DNA of 7,181 bases from Modestobacter sp. (GCA_025965635.1 JAOPWO010000440.1:1-7181); one strand, 5' to 3'. Shown: positions 1 through 6,897, counted from the stretch's first letter. Numbers and translations are program-made. Notes: generated by a model not told the origin, from the sequence alone.

Positions 1-121
1 ACGCCACCTTCCGCCCCAGCCGCATGTCCTCCGCGCGGTAGACCACCGCCATCCCACCGCGACCGATCAACGACTCGATCCGGTACCCGGCGATCTCGGT
101 GCCCGGCTGCTGGGTGCTCAT
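1..121 (-). CDS. Ser/Thr protein kinase, N-terminal 40 codons (runs off the window)
   Basis: The reverse strand from an ATG at 121 encodes the start of a Hanks-type (PknB-like) Ser/Thr kinase. The short N-terminus MSTQQPGTEIAGYRI is followed by the glycine-rich ATP-binding loop IGRGGMAVVYRAED and then LGRKVA, the strand that leads into the invariant VAIK-type lysine lying just beyond the edge. The catalytic loop, activation loop and any membrane helix are outside the window, so the sensor type and activity cannot be judged. The gene begins 33 bp after the stop of the protease-like gene on the same strand, with a GGAG about 10 nt before the ATG, so the two are probably co-transcribed. The family phosphorylates Thr/Ser on cytoplasmic targets; FHA-domain proteins are the classic readers, and one is encoded at 5617-6270. 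Family assignment is firm; substrate is unknown. Confidence 0.9.
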   Translation of the reverse strand, partial: MSTQQPGTEIAGYRIESLIGRGGMAVVYRAEDMRLGRKVA

Positions 122-154
122 GGTCGCGGGACTCCGCTCAACCCCGGCACCGGG

Positions 155-1867
155 TCACCGGGCTGCGCCGCACCGGCCGCAGTACAGGTGGCCGACGGCG
201 AGTTGGGCTCCGCACGACGTGCAGAAAGCGGGCTGCTCCGTCCCCACCGGGACGTCACGAGCCGACGGCGACGGGGCGGCGGGCGCAGCGGTGGCGCGCG
301 ACGGGCGACGGTCCGGGTCGGCGACGGTGGCCGCGGGCCCCTGCCCGACGACCGACGCCGACCGTCCGGGGCCCGACCGCGTGGACCCGGAGAGGGCCGG
401 AGCACCCCGGCCGGGTGAGTTCGGACCGCCCCTGCCCGTCCCGCCCGGCCCGCCGGGCGGGACGACGGACCGGGACCCGGTGGCCGGTCCGGGGGTCCGG
501 GACGCCGCGGCCGGCTGGCTCTTCCCTGCCGGAGGCGTCCCCGGCGGCGCGGTGTCCCCACCGGAGGACGAGGCCCGGCTGCGCCGGCGCAGCAGGAACG
601 CCACGATCCCGGCGAGCAGCAGCGCCGCGGCGAGCAGCAGCAACCACCCGACCCAGGAGATGCCGCCGTCCGCGCCGGCGGGACCCTCGGCTGTGGTGCC
701 ACCGGCGTCGGCCGGCCCCGGTGTTCCGGCGGCGACGTTCTGCTCGGCCACGGCGAGGTTGGCGGTGGCCATCGCATGACCGGGGAAGAGCGTCAGGGTC
801 GCCTTGAGGTTCGGGATGGAGGCGGCGAACCCGCCGTTCTTGAACGCGTGCATCGCCGCCTCGAAGCTGGTGTCCACCGGTCCCTGGCGGGGCGTGATCC
901 CCTCAGCGGCCAGCACCTCGCGGATGGCGCCGACGTCGACGAGCCGGCCCGGCGTGGCCGGCGGAGGTCCGGAGTCCGCCTCGGGCACCAGGAAGCCGAC
1001 GACCTGGCCCTGCTCGGCGACGAGCGGACCGCCGAGCAGCCCCTTCGGCAGGGCGGCGGCCAGGTCGATGCTCGCCTGCGTCTCCTTCTCGTCCAGCTTC
1101 TCCGTCTTCAGCACGGTGCCGCCGGGCTCGGCCAGGTGCGCGTTGATCGCCCGGGGTGGGTCGGCACCGTTCGGGACGCCGGTGAACCCGAGGTTGGCGA
1201 GCATGTTGGCCCCGGCCGTGGACTCGCCGAGAGGCACCGTCGGCATGCCGCTGGCTCCTCTGACCCGGAGCACGGCCACGTCCGCCGTGCTGCCCCGCAG
1301 CAGCTCCGCACGCATCTCCCCGTACTCGGCCTGGGAGGTGACGTTGGGGTAGACGGTGTACGTCGGCTCGACCGTGACGACGCATCCGCCGGCGTCGTTC
1401 GTGCGGTGCGGCGGGTAGCAGGCCTCCAGCCGCTGCTGGAGCCGGTTCCCGGAGTCCCCGATCGTCTGGGTGGCGAACAGGTCGTCGGACATCGGCGCCT
1501 GGTCGCCGTACTGCTTCGCGAAGGCCTCGTTGACCCCGTAGACCCGGGCCCGGTCGAGGTCGTTCTGGGTGAGCTCACCCGCGGTGACGATGGTCCCGGT
1601 CGACTCGACCACGAAACCGCTGCCGGTGGCCAGCAGCGGGGTCGAGGTGCTCTGGACGATCCTGATGTGGATCCCCTCGGGATCGCTCTGCAGGTGCTCC
1701 ACCAGGGCGACCTCGACCTGCGCCCGCGCCTCCACGTAGACGACGCCGGGCGCGGCCCGCTCGGTGGGCGTGGGGTGCTCGTGTGCGGCGGCCGGCAGCG
1801 CCCCGGAGACCAGCAGGGCAGCTGTGGCGGCGACGATCCACGGGATCCGGCGCCGGTGACGGGTCAT
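155..1867 (-). CDS. Membrane-anchored trypsin/HtrA-like pseudoprotease with TPR-like segment and C-terminal zinc ribbon
   Basis: This 570-residue protein has a signal peptide (basic MTRHRRR, hydrophobic core, AAA-H cleavage region near residue 29), then a trypsin-like fold with GSGFVV (82-87) and DVAVLRV (Asp196, the catalytic Asp position). The usual TNNHVV is TAGELT, with Glu98 at the His position, and the usual GNSGGPL is GLLGGPL, with Leu278 at the Ser position, so hydrolysis is unlikely. Cys150 and Cys162 could form an extracytoplasmic disulfide. A TPR-like stretch (about 332-374) precedes one membrane helix (403-426), RRRSR, a roughly 115-residue Pro/Ser/Gly-rich tail, and a zinc ribbon with CxxC pairs at Cys549/552 and Cys563/566. 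The topology puts the protease fold outside and the zinc ribbon in the cytoplasm. I chose ATG 1867, with GGAG 5 nt upstream, over GTG 1873, which would sit on that GGAG. Proposed role (inferred): signal input for the kinase encoded next. Confidence 0.85.
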   Translation of the reverse strand: MTRHRRRIPWIVAATAALLVSGALPAAAHEHPTPTERAAPGVVYVEARAQVEVALVEHLQSDPEGIHIRIVQSTSTPLLATGSGFVVESTGTIVTAGELTQNDLDRARVYGVNEAFAKQYGDQAPMSDDLFATQTIGDSGNRLQQRLEACYPPHRTNDAGGCVVTVEPTYTVYPNVTSQAEYGEMRAELLRGSTADVAVLRVRGASGMPTVPLGESTAGANMLANLGFTGVPNGADPPRAINAHLAEPGGTVLKTEKLDEKETQASIDLAAALPKGLLGGPLVAEQGQVVGFLVPEADSGPPPATPGRLVDVGAIREVLAAEGITPRQGPVDTSFEAAMHAFKNGGFAASIPNLKATLTLFPGHAMATANLAVAEQNVAAGTPGPADAGGTTAEGPAGADGGISWVGWLLLLAAALLLAGIVAFLLRRRSRASSSGGDTAPPGTPPAGKSQPAAASRTPGPATGSRSVVPPGGPGGTGRGGPNSPGRGAPALSGSTRSGPGRSASVVGQGPAATVADPDRRPSRATAAPAAPSPSARDVPVGTEQPAFCTSCGAQLAVGHLYCGRCGAAR

Positions 1868-1912
1868 GGGCACTCCGTATGGGCCGCGGCGCGCGTACGA
1901 GCCTGTGCAATA

Positions 1913-1928
1913 TGTGACTCAGCTCACA
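1913..1928. promoter_or_regulatory. CRP/GlxR-type cAMP receptor protein binding site
   Basis: The sequence TGTGACTCAGCTCACA matches the TGTGA-N6-TCACA consensus of CRP, including mycobacterial Crp and corynebacterial GlxR, at all ten fixed positions. Flanking A and T extend the arms to ATGTGA/TCACAT. The site lies 45 nt upstream of the ATG of the protease-like gene and 55 nt beyond the exporter gene's stop, so it can only plausibly serve the protease-kinase transcript. If the TTGACA at 1957-1952 is the -35 element, the box would sit about on the transcription start and suggest repression; with a promoter nearer the gene it could activate. Confidence 0.7.
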
Positions 1929-1957
1929 TGCAAGACCCCTCACCCGAGGAGTGTCAA
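1928..1957 (-). promoter_or_regulatory. Candidate sigma-70-type promoter for the protease-kinase pair
   Basis: On the reverse strand a perfect TTGACA (1957-1952) is followed after 18 nt by TTGCAT (1933-1928), a weak -10 matching TATAAT at three of six positions. The predicted start near 1921 would fall inside the CRP-type box. The -35 is strong for such GC-rich DNA, but the -10 is poor, so this is tentative. Confidence 0.3.
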
Positions 1958-1982
1958 CCGCTTCCGCCATCGCCTCCCCCGG

Positions 1983-4900
1983 TCACGGCGTGCGGACGCA
2001 GCGGGTCTCGTCGAGCAGGGCGAGCGTGGACCGCAGCCGCTCCGGCTTGACCTGGCACCAGCTCCGGACGGCCAGCCGCGCCAGGGCCACCGTCCGGTAG
2101 GCGGCCACCCGGCCGAGCAGGAGGTCTGTCCCGTTGCTGTCGCTGAGGCGCAGGTACTCGCGCAGGAAGACGGCGGCGAGGTCCTCACCGCCGTTCGGCG
2201 ACGCCCCGGTTCCGTCCCCGGCCCTGCGGACCGCCACGGCCAGATGCGCGGTGAACTGGCCGAGGTCCAGGGCCGGCTCCGCGAGGCACACCGCGTCGAA
2301 GTCGACCAGGCTCGTGGTCGGGCCGTCGAAGAGGACCTGCGAGGGGCCGAGGTCGCCGTGCGCGACGCCGAGCCGCCCCGACGGGTCGCCAGCGAGGTCG
2401 CCGACGGCTGCCAGGTGGCGGTGCAGCGACGCGGCGACCGCAGGGGCCAGCGGGGCGAGGTCGCCCACGGCGGCCCGCACCTGCTCGATCTCCTCGCCGA
2501 GGGTGCGGGGTGGACCCACCGGGATCGACGACCCGTGCAGGGCGGCCGCGATGCGGGCGCACGCCACGACCGCCCCCTCCACGGTGGGCCCGCCGGACGC
2601 CGGCGGGACGGCTCCGCCCGCCCGGGCCCGGACCAGTGCCGGCAACACCGAGGACCCGGGGACCGCGTCCAGCAGCGCCAACCGGAGATCGGGAAGGTAG
2701 GCCTGGAAACGGGGGACGAGAAAGGGCAGGGAGGTGCCCGACCCGTCGTGCAGGAGCTGCCGCAGGGCGGTGACGGCCGGACCCACGAGCCGCCCCCGAC
2801 CGTCGGCGTACACCCGGCCGTACATGACCTGCTTCAGACCGCGACCGCTGGGCTGGAGCCGCCACGCCAGCTCGTACCGCAGCACACAGCCGTCCTGCCG
2901 GTACTTGACGATCTCCACGGCGCAGCCCTGCAGTCGCAGCCCGGGGACCGCGCCCGTGACCACCGGACCGAGCATCTCCACGAGCTCCGCGGGGTCGGTG
3001 GCGAGCACCAGGCCTGGCAGCCCCGGGTCGAGCGGCAGCGCGTGCAGGACGAGCCCCAGCTCGCGCACCAGGAGCGACGGCCGGGCGAAGGCCTGCAGGT
3101 CGGCCCGTCCCTCCAGCTGGTCGGCCAGGGACTCGATCGAGGACAGCCACTGCTCGGCACCCCTCACCGTGGTGAACAGCCGGCCCGCGACCATGTGCTC
3201 GACGGTCTCGGCGCCACCGCGGCGCCGCAGCTCCAGGCGGTACTGCAGGGAGGCCCCCTCGCCCGGTGTCACGCACACCTTGCCGGGCGAGCAGGCCAGC
3301 AGCTCCCAGGTGTCGGCGACCATCTGCTGCACGCGCGGGGCCATCGCGGACCCGGTCATCGCCTCGGCCAGCCCGGGGAGGGCCTGACGCAGGGCCGGCG
3401 AGCGGAGCGGGTCCGGGTCGACCTCGCCGGACGACGGGATCCGGGCGGCGGGGACCGGCGGCCGGTCGATCCAGCCGTTGAGCGCGCGGAACTGCTCCTG
3501 GGTCGCCGGCAGGGGCATCGCCCGGGTGAGGGCGCTGTCGAAGTCCTCCCGCTCCAGCGGTGCCGTGCCCACCAGCTCCAGCTCGGCGTCCAGCTCGGCC
3601 TCCAGCTCGGCGTCGAGCTCGGCCAGCGGTTCCTCTGCCCCCGCCGCGGATGCCTCCGTGGCCAGCGCCTCGCCGAACTGCGCGGTGTACAGCTCGGCGT
3701 AGAGCCCGCCGTTCGCGATCAGGTCGGCCGGGCTGCCCTCCTCGAGCACCCGGCCGGCCGAGATCACCAGGACCCGGTCCACGTGGCGGATCAGGTTGAG
3801 GTCGTGCGACACGATCACCGTGGACCGGTTGCGCGCCAGGATCTGCAGGGAGGCAGCGACCGTGGCGGCCGACTCGGCGTCCAGCCCGGTGGTGGGCTCG
3901 TCCAGCACCAGGATGGGGGTGTCCCGGATGAAGGCGCGGGCGATGGCCAGCCGCTGCCGCTGACCGCCGGACAGCGTGGCGGCGCGCTCGCCCAGGACGG
4001 TGTCGTAGCCGTCGACCATGTCGGTGATGAAGTCGTGGGCGCCGGCGAGCCTGGCCGCGGCGACGACCTCCTCCGGGGTGGCACCCTCCCGGCCGTAGGC
4101 GATGTTCTCGGCGACCGTGCCGCGCAGCAGGATCGTCTCCTGCAGGACCATGCTCATCTGCGCCCGCAGGGAGTCGAAGGTGAACTCCCGGATGTCGTGG
4201 CCGTCGACGAGGACGGCGCCCGTGTGCGGGTCGTACAACCGCGGCAGCAGCTGGGCGATCGTGCTCTTGCCCGCTCCGCTGCGCCCCACGAGCGCGACCG
4301 ACTCGCCGGCGGCGATCCGGAAGCTCACCGACTGCAGCGCGAGACGCCCACCGTCGCCGTCGGCGGTGTCACCGGGCAACTGGTAGGCGAAGCTGACGTC
4401 CCGGAACTCGATCTCGCCGCTGAGCGGGGGCGCCGGCCGGGCGTCCGGCCGGTCCACCACGGTGGGCTGGCGGTCGAGCAGCTCACCGACCCGCTCCACG
4501 CTGGCGTAGACGGCGGCCACCCGGTTCCACTGCTTGATGATCCGCTTGATCGGCTTGAACATGCCCTGGACCAGCAGGACGAACGCGATGAGTGCCCCGG
4601 CGGTGATCGCGTCGTCCGCCACGAACGTGGCGCCCACCAGGATCACGACCGCGATGCCGACGGACTCGAGGAAGGCGACGGTGAAGCTGAACACCGCCTC
4701 GATCCGCGAGGTACGCAGGACGGCGTCGCGCGCCGAGCGGCTGTGCTGAGCGAACTTCCGCTCCTGGAGCTCGCCCCGGCCGTAGACCTGGACGAGGCTG
4801 ATCGCCGACAGCATCTCCTGCGCCGTGGACGCCAGCTCGCCCTCGCTCGCCCGCTCCTGCTTGGCGGCGGACTTGATCCGGCGGGCGAATGTGTTCGAGA

Positions 4901-5465
4901 TCAGCGTCATCAGCGGCACGATGGCCAGCGCGAGCAGCGCGATCTCCCAGGACTGCGCGAACAGGTAGCTCAGGGTCGCGGTGAGGATCAGCACGCTGCC
5001 CACGAGGTCGCCGACGGAGTCCTGGACGAAGTCCTCCATCGCCTTGACGTCGCCCGTGATCCGGGTGAGGACGTCGCCGGTGCTGCGCCGCAGGTGGAAG
5101 GCCAGCGGGAGCCGTTGCAGGTGGGCGAAGAGCGCACCGCGCAGGTTGAACCCGAGCGTCCGCCCGGCGGTGGCCAGGTTGATCTCCGCCACCGAGGCCG
5201 CGGAGCTGTTCACCGCGGTCGCCAGCACGATGCCACCGGCGATCACGTAGATGGCGCTCTCGTCCGGCATCTCGAACCCGAGGTACGTGGGCACCAGGTC
5301 GTCGTTGAGGTAGTTGGTCAGCTGGCTGATCAGGTGGGGAACGGCGACGGCGGTGGCCGCCTCGACCGCGAGGAGCAGGACGGCCTGCACGAAGGAGCGG
5401 CGCTGCCCCCTGGTGAAGCGCGCGAACAACCGCATCGTCTTCCGGAAGTCGCCGCCGCTCTTCAC
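1983..5465 (-). CDS. ABC exporter (TMD-NBD) fused to a C-terminal APH-family phosphotransferase
   Basis: This 1160-residue protein begins with a type I (ABCB-like) exporter half: hydrophobic segments near residues 24-46, 70-92, 152-170, 172-192, 255-283 and 285-305, and a coupling-helix region LPLAFHLRRSTGDVLTR around 119-135. The nucleotide-binding domain has Walker A GRSGAGKST (394-402), Q-loop Gln442, signature LSGGQ (498-502), Walker B ILVLDEP (518-524, catalytic Glu523) and His554, so it looks ATPase-competent. An acidic (D/E)AEL-repeat linker (614-629) leads to about 500 soluble residues ending in an aminoglycoside/choline-kinase-like domain: HGDLGPSQV (1036-1044, catalytic Asp1038) and VDFD (1054-1057, metal-binding Asp1055). 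Gln1043 replaces the usual Asn, as in maltokinases. Two N-lobe-like segments (738-770, 860-892) suggest duplication. GTG 5465 is taken as the start, with GAGG 9 nt upstream; ATG 5435 would lose 10 residues. Exported and phosphorylated substrates are unknown. Confidence 0.9.
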   Translation of the reverse strand: MKSGGDFRKTMRLFARFTRGQRRSFVQAVLLLAVEAATAVAVPHLISQLTNYLNDDLVPTYLGFEMPDESAIYVIAGGIVLATAVNSSAASVAEINLATAGRTLGFNLRGALFAHLQRLPLAFHLRRSTGDVLTRITGDVKAMEDFVQDSVGDLVGSVLILTATLSYLFAQSWEIALLALAIVPLMTLISNTFARRIKSAAKQERASEGELASTAQEMLSAISLVQVYGRGELQERKFAQHSRSARDAVLRTSRIEAVFSFTVAFLESVGIAVVILVGATFVADDAITAGALIAFVLLVQGMFKPIKRIIKQWNRVAAVYASVERVGELLDRQPTVVDRPDARPAPPLSGEIEFRDVSFAYQLPGDTADGDGGRLALQSVSFRIAAGESVALVGRSGAGKSTIAQLLPRLYDPHTGAVLVDGHDIREFTFDSLRAQMSMVLQETILLRGTVAENIAYGREGATPEEVVAAARLAGAHDFITDMVDGYDTVLGERAATLSGGQRQRLAIARAFIRDTPILVLDEPTTGLDAESAATVAASLQILARNRSTVIVSHDLNLIRHVDRVLVISAGRVLEEGSPADLIANGGLYAELYTAQFGEALATEASAAGAEEPLAELDAELEAELDAELELVGTAPLEREDFDSALTRAMPLPATQEQFRALNGWIDRPPVPAARIPSSGEVDPDPLRSPALRQALPGLAEAMTGSAMAPRVQQMVADTWELLACSPGKVCVTPGEGASLQYRLELRRRGGAETVEHMVAGRLFTTVRGAEQWLSSIESLADQLEGRADLQAFARPSLLVRELGLVLHALPLDPGLPGLVLATDPAELVEMLGPVVTGAVPGLRLQGCAVEIVKYRQDGCVLRYELAWRLQPSGRGLKQVMYGRVYADGRGRLVGPAVTALRQLLHDGSGTSLPFLVPRFQAYLPDLRLALLDAVPGSSVLPALVRARAGGAVPPASGGPTVEGAVVACARIAAALHGSSIPVGPPRTLGEEIEQVRAAVGDLAPLAPAVAASLHRHLAAVGDLAGDPSGRLGVAHGDLGPSQVLFDGPTTSLVDFDAVCLAEPALDLGQFTAHLAVAVRRAGDGTGASPNGGEDLAAVFLREYLRLSDSNGTDLLLGRVAAYRTVALARLAVRSWCQVKPERLRSTLALLDETRCVRTP
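3579..3626 (-). repeat. Four 12-bp tandem repeats encoding (D/E)AEL linker units
   Basis: On the forward strand the units are CAGCTCGGCGTC, CAGCTCGGCCTC, CAGCTCGGCGTC and the diverged GAGCTCGGCCAG, at 3579, 3591, 3603 and 3615. In the coding strand they specify the acidic tetrapeptide series L-AEL-DAEL-EAEL-DAEL (residues 614-629) between the ABC domain and the phosphotransferase part. The 12-bp period keeps frame, so gain or loss of units would change linker length without breaking the protein. Confidence 0.85.
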
Positions 5466-5616
5466 GACGGGTCGCCTCTGCCCACGGGCGTCCCTCCAGT
5501 CGGCGCCGCTCGCGCGGGCGCCAGGCTAGCCGCTCGACCGCCTGCACAGGACCCTTCGGCCGACACCGTTCGGAACGCCCGCGGCGTCGTAGGCTCCACG
5601 CCATGGGGCGTGGGCG
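5466..5616. promoter_or_regulatory. Divergent promoter region between exporter-phosphotransferase and FHA genes
   Basis: This 151-bp region separates two divergent starts. On the forward strand TAGGCT (5590-5595) fits the actinobacterial TAnnnT -10. On the reverse strand TAGCCT (5528-5523) does the same for the exporter gene, about 58 nt before its GTG. Neither has a good -35 at standard spacing. A short CGTTC-G-GAACG palindrome (5567-5577) lies just upstream of the forward -10. Divergence from a DNA-binding regulator suggests shared control, which is inference. Confidence 0.5.
5590..5595 (+). promoter_or_regulatory. Candidate -10 element of the FHA-HTH gene
   Basis: TAGGCT matches TAnnnT. 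Transcription starting 6-8 nt downstream would begin at about 5601-5603, at or next to the ATG of the five-codon mini-ORF at 5603, leaving almost no leader before the FHA start at 5617. No clear -35 is seen. Confidence 0.4.

Positions 5617-5620
<4 letters not shown>
5603..5620 (+). other. Possible leaderless five-codon mini-ORF overlapping the FHA gene start
   Basis: ATG GGG CGT GGG CGA TGA encodes MGRGR. Its TGA stop (5618-5620) overlaps the FHA gene ATG (5617-5619) in an ATGA arrangement typical of translational coupling. There is no strong Shine-Dalgarno in front of the FHA ATG, only the G-rich stretch inside the mini-ORF, so coupling would offer an initiation route. An ORF this short can arise by chance. 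Confidence 0.25.
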
Positions 5621-6270
<650 letters not shown>

Positions 6271-6423
6271 ACCTCGCCGCAGGGTGGGCATGCTCGACGC
6301 CCAGGTGTCGGTCCTCCGCCACCCAGGGTGGGTGCTGACGGCGCTCGCGGACGGCGAGAGTTCTGGCAAGGCAGTCGCCGGGTCACCTGGACCCGGAGAG
6401 CCTTCCCAGAAGGGACCACGACC
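6271..6423 (+). other. Structured intergenic leader between the FHA and PepSY genes
   Basis: These 153 bp contain no supported gene. A degenerate direct repeat (CAGGGTGGG at 6280-6288 and 6324-6332, each followed by TGCT and GACG with small indels) is followed by a 5-bp hairpin, CTCGC-GGACG-GCGAG (6344-6358), and a long two-part hairpin (6361-6411), ending 12 nt before the PepSY ATG. No clear promoter motif or T-run terminator is visible. The cluster of stems suggests a cis-acting RNA leader or protein operators. Confidence 0.5.
6361..6411 (+). promoter_or_regulatory. Long imperfect hairpin in the 5' leader of the PepSY gene
   Basis: The arm TTCTGGCAAGGC (6361-6372) pairs with GCCTTCCCAGAA (6400-6411) at 11 of 12 positions, with one C-C mismatch (6367/6405). 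After a small internal loop (6373-6377 / 6397-6399) a perfect 7-bp stem, CCGGGTC/GACCCGG (6378-6384 / 6390-6396), closes the loop ACCTG. The 3' arm takes in the AA of the AAGGGA ribosome-binding site (6410-6415), so the structure could modulate translation. There is no T-run, so a classical terminator is unlikely. Confidence 0.6.
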
Positions 6424-6897
6424 ATGGACCGCTCCACGCTGACCTCCCGCCGCGTCGTCATCGGAGGCGCCCTCGCCGTCGCGCTCACCGCCGGCGTCGG
6501 GCTGGCCGCCGTCTCCCTCGCGTCCGACGGCACGACGCCGCTGTCCTACCGCGGGGACACCAACGGGCTCCCGTCGACCGGTTCGCGGACCGCAGGCGGG
6601 TCGGGCACGTCGTCCGGCCAGTCGTCGAACCCGTCGTCCAACCCGGCGCCGACCTCGTCGCCGGCCCAGGTGCCCGCGGAGGCGGCCGCCAACGGGCTGA
6701 CCATCGAGGAGGCGACCGCGATCGCCGTCCAGTTCGCCCCCGGCCGGGTCGTCGAGGTCGACCAGGACCGCGACTTCCTGTCCGGCCTCCGCTACGACGT
6801 CACCGTCCTGCACGACAACGGCACCTCCACCCAGGTCGAGGTGGACGCCGACAGCGGTCAGGTCGTGAGCACCGACTTCGACAACGACTGGGACTGA
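6424..6897 (+). CDS. Small membrane-anchored or secreted PepSY-domain protein
   Basis: This 157-residue protein starts with a basic N-terminus (MDRSTLTSRR) and one hydrophobic segment (about 11-33) that acts as a signal peptide or N-terminal anchor. A Ser/Gly/Asn/Pro/Thr-rich linker follows (about 36-85), then a PepSY domain (about 90-150): the helix LTIEEATAIAVQFAPGRV, then beta strands including LRYDVTVLHDNG, QVEVDADSGQVV and an acidic end DFDNDWD. PepSY domains are small extracytoplasmic folds, often linked to protease inhibition or cell-envelope binding; the exact role here is unknown. SRRVVIGG only loosely resembles a Tat motif. ATG 6424 follows AAGGGA at 8-nt spacing. The gene is 46 bp upstream of ino1 and may share its transcript; a strong hairpin precedes it. 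Confidence 0.8.
   Translation: MDRSTLTSRRVVIGGALAVALTAGVGLAAVSLASDGTTPLSYRGDTNGLPSTGSRTAGGSGTSSGQSSNPSSNPAPTSSPAQVPAEAAANGLTIEEATAIAVQFAPGRVVEVDQDRDFLSGLRYDVTVLHDNGTSTQVEVDADSGQVVSTDFDNDWD

Larger units (their letters stand above)
1868..1982. other. Intergenic region upstream of the protease-like gene
   Basis: These 115 bp separate the stop of the exporter-phosphotransferase gene from the start of the protease-like gene on the same strand. They hold a perfect CRP/GlxR-type box and a TTGACA hexamer, so a separate promoter for the protease-kinase pair is likely. No convincing intrinsic terminator is visible after the upstream gene; the only stem is a 4-bp CCTC/GAGG pair near 1939-1950 with no T-run. 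Confidence 0.6.

Noticed and set aside
99..779. Forward-strand open frames over the C-terminal part of the protease-like gene
   Set aside because: They are low-complexity shadows of the Pro/Gly/Ser-rich tail coding region on the other strand.
1868..1873. GTG at 1873 as the start of the protease-like protein
   Set aside because: It adds only two residues and overlaps the GGAG that is correctly spaced for the ATG at 1867.
1939..1950. Terminator after the exporter-phosphotransferase gene
   Set aside because: Only a 4-bp CCTC/GAGG stem without a T-run is present.
5567..5577. CGTTC-G-GAACG palindrome upstream of the FHA gene as an operator
   Set aside because: Five-base arms are short enough to occur by chance in a region this size; kept only as a note in the intergenic entry.
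5572..5590. ECF-sigma promoter (GGAAC ... CGTC) before the FHA gene
   Set aside because: The spacer between GGAAC and CGTC is only 8 nt, far shorter than the usual 16-17.
6361..6411. Intrinsic terminator of the FHA gene
   Set aside because: The hairpin lacks a T-run and sits 12 nt before the next start codon on the same strand, which favours a leader role.
6424..6530. Tat signal peptide on the PepSY protein
   Set aside because: SRRVVIGG has the twin arginines but lacks the usual F-L-K context; a Sec signal or anchor is as likely.
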